This document shows, piece after piece, positions 5,572 through 7,988 of a stretch of DNA of 7,988 bases; position 1 is the first letter of the stretch, and the number at the start of each line of letters is the position of its first letter. This stretch comes from JAHRAH01 sp051009015 (GTDB lineage: Bacteria; Pseudomonadota; Gammaproteobacteria; Tethybacterales; Persebacteraceae): contig JBPCWZ010000030.1 in NCBI GenBank assembly GCA_051009015.1, positions 1-7,988 on the forward strand. The letters run 5' to 3'. Below the pieces are notes generated by a model. That model saw only the letters and a list, made by a program, of their open reading frames with translations. It had not been told where the DNA came from and made no database searches. The position numbers and the translations under genes are program-made.

Positions 5572-6926
5572 GATGTTTTTTCCTCGCGCACGGCATCGGC
5601 AAACTTGCCGAACATTTCGTCAATGTGCTTTTTCTCAACAATAAGCGGCGGCGAAAAGGCGAAAATATCGCCGGTAACGCGCGTCATCAAATCCTTCTCG
5701 TGAAAGCACTTCTCAAAAAGCGAAAAGGCGCGCCTGCCCGGCTTGCCCTTGATAGGCGACAACTCCACCGCGCCCATCAGCCCGAAGTTGCGGATATCCA
5801 CAACACCGGGCAAATCGCGCAGGGAATGCAAACCCTCGGCGAAATAATCGGCAATGCCTTCGCTGATAGCCCGCGTCATCAACCCTTCTTTTTCATACAC
5901 TTCCAAAGTGCCTTTTCCGGCGGCAACGCTGAGCGGATGACCGGAATAAGTATAGCCATGGAAAAAATCAATGTCAATATCGCCGGCGGCATCCACAAAC
6001 GCCTCGCGAATATCACTGCGCACCGCTACGCCGCCGAGCGGGGCGGTGCCGCTTGTGCTGCCTTTGGCAAAAGTCAGCATATCGGGGACGACGCCAAACT
6101 TTTCCGCCGCAGTATTCGCGCCCAGCCGCCCGAAAGCGGTAATGACTTCGTCAAAGATAAGCAGAATATCGTGCTCGTCGCATATCTGCCGCAACCGCTG
6201 CAAATAGCCCTTCGGCGGCACAAGGACACCGGTAGAACCGGCAACCGGCTCAACAATCACGGCGGCGATGGTGGAGGCATCGTGCAAGTTAATGATATTG
6301 AGCAGGGCATCGGCAAAATCTTCGCCGCCGTGCTCCGGCTGCCCGTGCGTGAAAAGATTTCGCGCCGGGTCGTGCGTATGCGGCAGGTGGTCAACTTGCA
6401 AAGTTTGACAGCCAAACCACAAGCGGTTTTTGACAATACCGCCGACCGAAATGCCGCCAAAGCCAACGCCATGATACGACCTTTCGCGCCCGATAAACCG
6501 CTGCTTGCCGCCCTTGCCGCGCAATCGCTGATAAGCGAGGGCTATCTTGAGCGCGCTATCATCGGCTTCGGAGCCGGAGTTGGTCAGAAATATCGCGCCG
6601 AGTTGTTCGGGGAAGTAGGGGCGCAACTGCTGGCAAAACTCAAAGACAGCGGGATGCCCCAGATGAAAGGTCGGCGCGAAGTCCAGCGTTTGCGCTTGTT
6701 TTTGGATGGCTTGCACAATCGGCTCGCGGCAGTGTCCGGCGTTGCAGCACCACAGCCCGGCGGTAGCATCCAGAAGTTTGCGCCCGGACATGTCATAGCA
6801 GTGCATGTCTTTGGCGGATGCGACAAGGCGCGGTTTTGCCTTGAAGTTTTTGTTGGACGAGTAAGGCATCCAAAACGCATCCATCTGCGGCACGCCCGCG
6901 GCGGCATCGGAAACAGCAGCAACCAT
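5568..6926 (-). CDS. Class III PLP aminotransferase, omega-amino acid (beta-alanine):pyruvate type
   Basis: The 452-residue enzyme resembles omega-amino acid:pyruvate aminotransferases, which move the amino group of beta-alanine or related amines to pyruvate. Typical features are DATAGLWCCNAGHCREPI (53-70), the phosphate-binding NSGSEADDSALKIA (116-129), SYHG (150-153), the FDEVITAFGR strand with Asp259 that contacts the PLP nitrogen, the PLP-binding Lys288 in TFAKGSTSG, and HGYTYSGHP (323-331). Lys288 falls at the same number as I recall for the Pseudomonas enzyme. The ATG at 6926 is chosen because GGAGGA (6940-6935) stands eight bases before it; a TTG two codons upstream is too close to that site. 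Exact substrate is not provable: GABA, putrescine or taurine use is possible. First gene of the coupled operon. Confidence 0.9.
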   Translation of the reverse strand: MVAAVSDAAAGVPQMDAFWMPYSSNKNFKAKPRLVASAKDMHCYDMSGRKLLDATAGLWCCNAGHCREPIVQAIQKQAQTLDFAPTFHLGHPAVFEFCQQLRPYFPEQLGAIFLTNSGSEADDSALKIALAYQRLRGKGGKQRFIGRERSYHGVGFGGISVGGIVKNRLWFGCQTLQVDHLPHTHDPARNLFTHGQPEHGGEDFADALLNIINLHDASTIAAVIVEPVAGSTGVLVPPKGYLQRLRQICDEHDILLIFDEVITAFGRLGANTAAEKFGVVPDMLTFAKGSTSGTAPLGGVAVRSDIREAFVDAAGDIDIDFFHGYTYSGHPLSVAAGKGTLEVYEKEGLMTRAISEGIADYFAEGLHSLRDLPGVVDIRNFGLMGAVELSPIKGKPGRRAFSLFEKCFHEKDLMTRVTGDIFAFSPPLIVEKKHIDEMFGKFADAVREEKTS

Positions 6927-6934
6927 AATCAAAA

Positions 6935-6940
6935 TCCTCC
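6935..6940 (-). promoter_or_regulatory. Ribosome binding site deciding the aminotransferase start
   Basis: GGAGGA on the minus strand, eight bases before the ATG at 6926, is the strongest Shine-Dalgarno match in the window. It selects that ATG over the TTG at 6932, which would be only two bases away. Confidence 0.8.
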
Positions 6941-6971
6941 CATTTGTGGAATGAAAAAAACAACAAACCGC

Positions 6972-6980
6972 ATTCTAACA
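6972..6980 (-). promoter_or_regulatory. Candidate extended -10 promoter for the aminotransferase-msrB-yciB-bolA operon
   Basis: TGTTAGAAT (6980-6972) has five of six consensus -10 bases plus the extended TG. A start near 6965 would give a leader of about 39 bases carrying the GGAGGA site. No clear -35 is seen. It lies next to the dRS3-like repeat. Confidence 0.4.
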
Positions 6981-7000
6981 CCACCGCCGCCCCTTTCGTC

Positions 7001-7020
7001 ATTCCCGCGCAGGCAGAAAT
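7001..7020. repeat. Degenerate dRS3/REP-like palindrome
   Basis: The 20-bp unit begins ATTCCC, has eight central bases (GCGCAGGC) and ends AGAAAT. The neisserial dRS3 repeat is ATTCCC-N8-GGGAAT, so the left arm is intact and the right arm has two changes. Flanks CGTC before and CCA after also fit the widespread GTCATTCCCGCG repeat found in many proteobacteria. One degraded copy in a window cannot prove a repeat family. Confidence 0.5.
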
Positions 7021-7024
7021 CCAT

Positions 7025-7040
7025 CGCCGCGAAAGCGGCG
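7025..7040. repeat. CGCCGC/GCGGCG hairpin with GAAA tetraloop
   Basis: A 6-bp GC stem (7025-7030 with 7035-7040) closes a GAAA loop, a stable GNRA type, four bases after the dRS3-like unit. GGTTTT follows on the plus strand, a poor terminator tail. It may be the second half of a compound REP-like element. Confidence 0.5.
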
Positions 7041-7075
7041 GGTTTTGGCGAAAATGGCATTTTGGGCGAATCTTG

Positions 7076-7084
7076 TGGTAATAT
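7076..7084 (+). promoter_or_regulatory. Candidate extended -10 promoter for the lipoprotein gene
   Basis: TGGTAATAT has an extended TG and a -10 hexamer with four of six consensus bases. Its expected start, about 7091, coincides with the first base of the long inverted repeat, so the transcript would begin with the stem's 5' arm. A TTGTCA at 7084-7089 lacks a properly spaced -10 partner. Confidence 0.35.
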
Positions 7085-7090
7085 TGTCAG

Positions 7091-7197
7091 TGCATTCATC
7101 ATTATACGGAACTCGCTTGTCGGGTTTCCGTGTAATACAAAACCCGATATTTATGTTGGGAAATAGCCGGAATTTTTGCCGTATGGTGATGAATGCA
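7091..7197 (+). repeat. 19-bp inverted repeat enclosing nested hairpins (possible structured leader RNA)
   Basis: The arms at 7091-7109 and 7179-7197 match at 17 of 19 positions as DNA. In plus-strand RNA the two mismatches become G-U pairs, so all 19 positions pair. Inside, 7120-7127 pairs perfectly with 7140-7147 (TCGGGTTT/AAACCCGA, 12-base loop). In competition, 7101-7111 can pair with 7126-7136 (11 pairs, one G-U). No target-site duplication flanks the arms. It could be a cis-acting leader or a MITE/REP relic; no known riboswitch class is recognised. Confidence 0.6.
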
Positions 7198-7200
7198 GAC

Positions 7201-7220
7201 CCGACTTCATGTCGGATTTT
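7201..7220 (+). terminator. Terminator-like hairpin in the lipoprotein leader
   Basis: CCGAC (7201-7205) pairs with GTCGG (7211-7215) around a TTCAT loop, followed by ATTTT (7216-7220). The five-pair stem and short T run make it a weak terminator at best, but it is placed directly between the long inverted repeat and the ribosome site. Its 5' arm can instead pair with 7119-7126. Confidence 0.35.
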
Positions 7221-7233
7221 GACAACTCACAGC

Positions 7234-7238
7234 GAGGG
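7234..7238 (+). promoter_or_regulatory. Ribosome binding site of the lipoprotein gene
   Basis: GAGGG stands seven bases before the ATG at 7246. It supports this start over the in-frame ATGs at 7153, 7183 and 7189, which would bury the signal peptide. Confidence 0.65.
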
Positions 7239-7245
7239 CAAAACA

Positions 7246-7988
7246 ATGCACAACATCATCCGCGCCATTCTGGTGGTGCTTTTCATTTTCGGCTTCGGCT
7301 CGCTGACCGCTTGCGGCGGCGGCGGCGGCGGCGGTTCGGCTGCTGCGCCGACTCCGCCTGCGCCGCCTCGGTATGAAGTTACCGCGCCGGAATTGGGGGC
7401 TGTGCATTTCAGCGATGATGATAATTCTTGGCTTTTTGTTGTTCAAACTATTAATGCACAGGGAGAAGATTACAATTTTGGCGGACAAAATGTTAATGTG
7501 CGGCGACAGCAAGTTACACGGTCTGATTTGCCATCCAATTTGCATCTACATCAATTGGATATTGCACAATGGCATTTGAATATGTCTCTTGTTCCAGTGG
7601 TGCAACCGGGTGGCATGACTCTTTTCTTGTCTCCCGCTAATGGGCAGATAGTTTTTGCGACAAGACCGGATATTACGCGGCTTGCACAACTTTGCCCGGC
7701 GCGTTGGATTGGCGATTACTTAAACCAACGAGGTTTTACTAACGGCGGCAGACCAATTTGCGCCTATCCGGGCAATACATCATATTCCCCGGATATGCGG
7801 CGGGTTGTGCATGCGGCGATGGCGGATACTTTCCATCGGGGCATCGGCATCGGCGAAAGCAACTTTGCCTTTTCGGGGCGGCACAACGGCAACGACAGGG
7901 CGGCGGGTTTCACTTATGATATGGGCAGTTTCGCACTGCGCACCGATTATGTGCATCTGCCATCAAAACAAGACAGCGGCGTTTTCCT
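7246..7988 (+). CDS. Putative surface lipoprotein of unknown family, 3' end cut by window edge
   Basis: The reading frame stays open for 247 codons to the window edge. The start MHNIIRAILVVLFIFGFGSLTAC is a clear lipoprotein signal peptide: one charged N-region residue, a hydrophobic core, and lipobox LTAC with Cys23 as lipid anchor. Seven glycines follow (six GGC and one GGT codon), then SAAAPTPPAPP, a flexible Gly/Pro tether. The rest (for example DDDNSWLFVVQTINAQGEDYNF, CPARWIGDYLNQRGF, and RRVVHAAMADTFHRGIG) is not recognised. Poly-Gly after the anchor is seen in Neisseria surface lipoproteins such as fHbp and NHBA, but this is resemblance of the tether, not homology. Two cysteines in the mature part may form a disulfide. 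Base composition drops to about 35-48% GC in 7381-7620 by hand count and returns to about 63% near 7801-7860. Identity as a lipoprotein is firm; function is unknown. Confidence 0.85.
   Translation, partial: MHNIIRAILVVLFIFGFGSLTACGGGGGGGSAAAPTPPAPPRYEVTAPELGAVHFSDDDNSWLFVVQTINAQGEDYNFGGQNVNVRRQQVTRSDLPSNLHLHQLDIAQWHLNMSLVPVVQPGGMTLFLSPANGQIVFATRPDITRLAQLCPARWIGDYLNQRGFTNGGRPICAYPGNTSYSPDMRRVVHAAMADTFHRGIGIGESNFAFSGRHNGNDRAAGFTYDMGSFALRTDYVHLPSKQDSGVF
7315..7335 (+). repeat. Short (GGC)6 trinucleotide tract encoding poly-glycine
   Basis: Six GGC units and one GGT follow the anchor cysteine codon. Slippage here would change the tether length by whole residues without a frameshift. Confidence 0.7.

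Larger units (their letters stand above)
6927..7245. other. 319-bp divergent intergenic region rich in palindromes
   Basis: No convincing gene is seen between the aminotransferase and the lipoprotein. On the aminotransferase side are its ribosome site (6940-6935) and a candidate promoter. Next come a dRS3/REP-like palindrome and a GAAA-loop hairpin (7001-7040). The lipoprotein side carries a candidate extended -10 box, a long inverted repeat with nested hairpins, a terminator-like hairpin and a ribosome site. Confidence 0.8.

Noticed and set aside
5625..7166. A 513-codon open frame on the plus strand, antisense to the aminotransferase
   Set aside because: The minus strand carries a complete, motif-rich aminotransferase. 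The antisense product has no recognisable domain, and long open antisense frames recur over other genes here (for example 1591-2523 and 3493-4335), as expected from the codon bias.
7153..7245. In-frame ATGs at 7153, 7183 and 7189 upstream of the lipoprotein
   Set aside because: They would place 19 to 31 extra residues before the signal peptide and ignore the GAGGG site before 7246.
1..7988. CRISPR array, tRNA, rRNA or transposase gene
   Set aside because: No regularly spaced direct repeats, cloverleaf pattern, rRNA sequence or transposase-like protein was seen on either strand.

Overview
The window is ordinary-looking chromosomal DNA of a Gram-negative proteobacterium, near the gamma/beta divide. 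The evidence is the run surA-pdxA-rsmA, typical of Gammaproteobacteria, next to msrB-yciB-bolA-parvulin, which I recall mainly from Betaproteobacteria and Neisseria-like genomes. Two proteins carry lipobox signal peptides and SurA serves outer-membrane protein folding, so the cell has an outer membrane. I cannot name the genus. Ten genes cover most of the window; the genes at both edges are cut.

Left region (1-3371). grxD (CGFS glutaredoxin, minus, cut at the left edge) diverges from surA-pdxA-rsmA (plus). The 60-bp space between them holds two perfect TATAAT boxes, each placed exactly six bases before a start codon, so both mRNAs are predicted to be leaderless. surA, pdxA and rsmA are tightly packed: a 10-bp gap after surA and a 1-base overlap at rsmA. 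They cover periplasmic chaperoning, vitamin B6 synthesis and 16S rRNA dimethylation.

Middle region (3372-6926, minus). A convergent 43-bp gap separates rsmA from the second operon. That operon reads, in transcription order, class III omega-amino-acid aminotransferase, msrB, yciB, bolA, then a parvulin lipoprotein. The first four genes are joined by three successive ATGA stop/start overlaps. The parvulin has its own extended -10 promoter just after bolA. BolA and the CGFS glutaredoxin are known partners in Fe-S handling. SurA and the parvulin lipoprotein are both envelope foldases.

Right region (6927-7988). A 319-bp gene-free stretch separates the aminotransferase from a divergent lipoprotein gene that runs off the right edge. 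It holds promoter elements for both genes, a degraded dRS3/REP-like palindrome, and a dense set of inverted repeats. In plus-strand RNA these form a 19-bp closing stem, two competing hairpins, and a small terminator-like hairpin with an alternative partner. It may be a regulatory leader or a relic of a small repeat element. This is the part of the window least explained by known genes. The lipoprotein has seven glycines after its lipid-anchored cysteine, a base composition unlike its neighbours, and no family I recognise.
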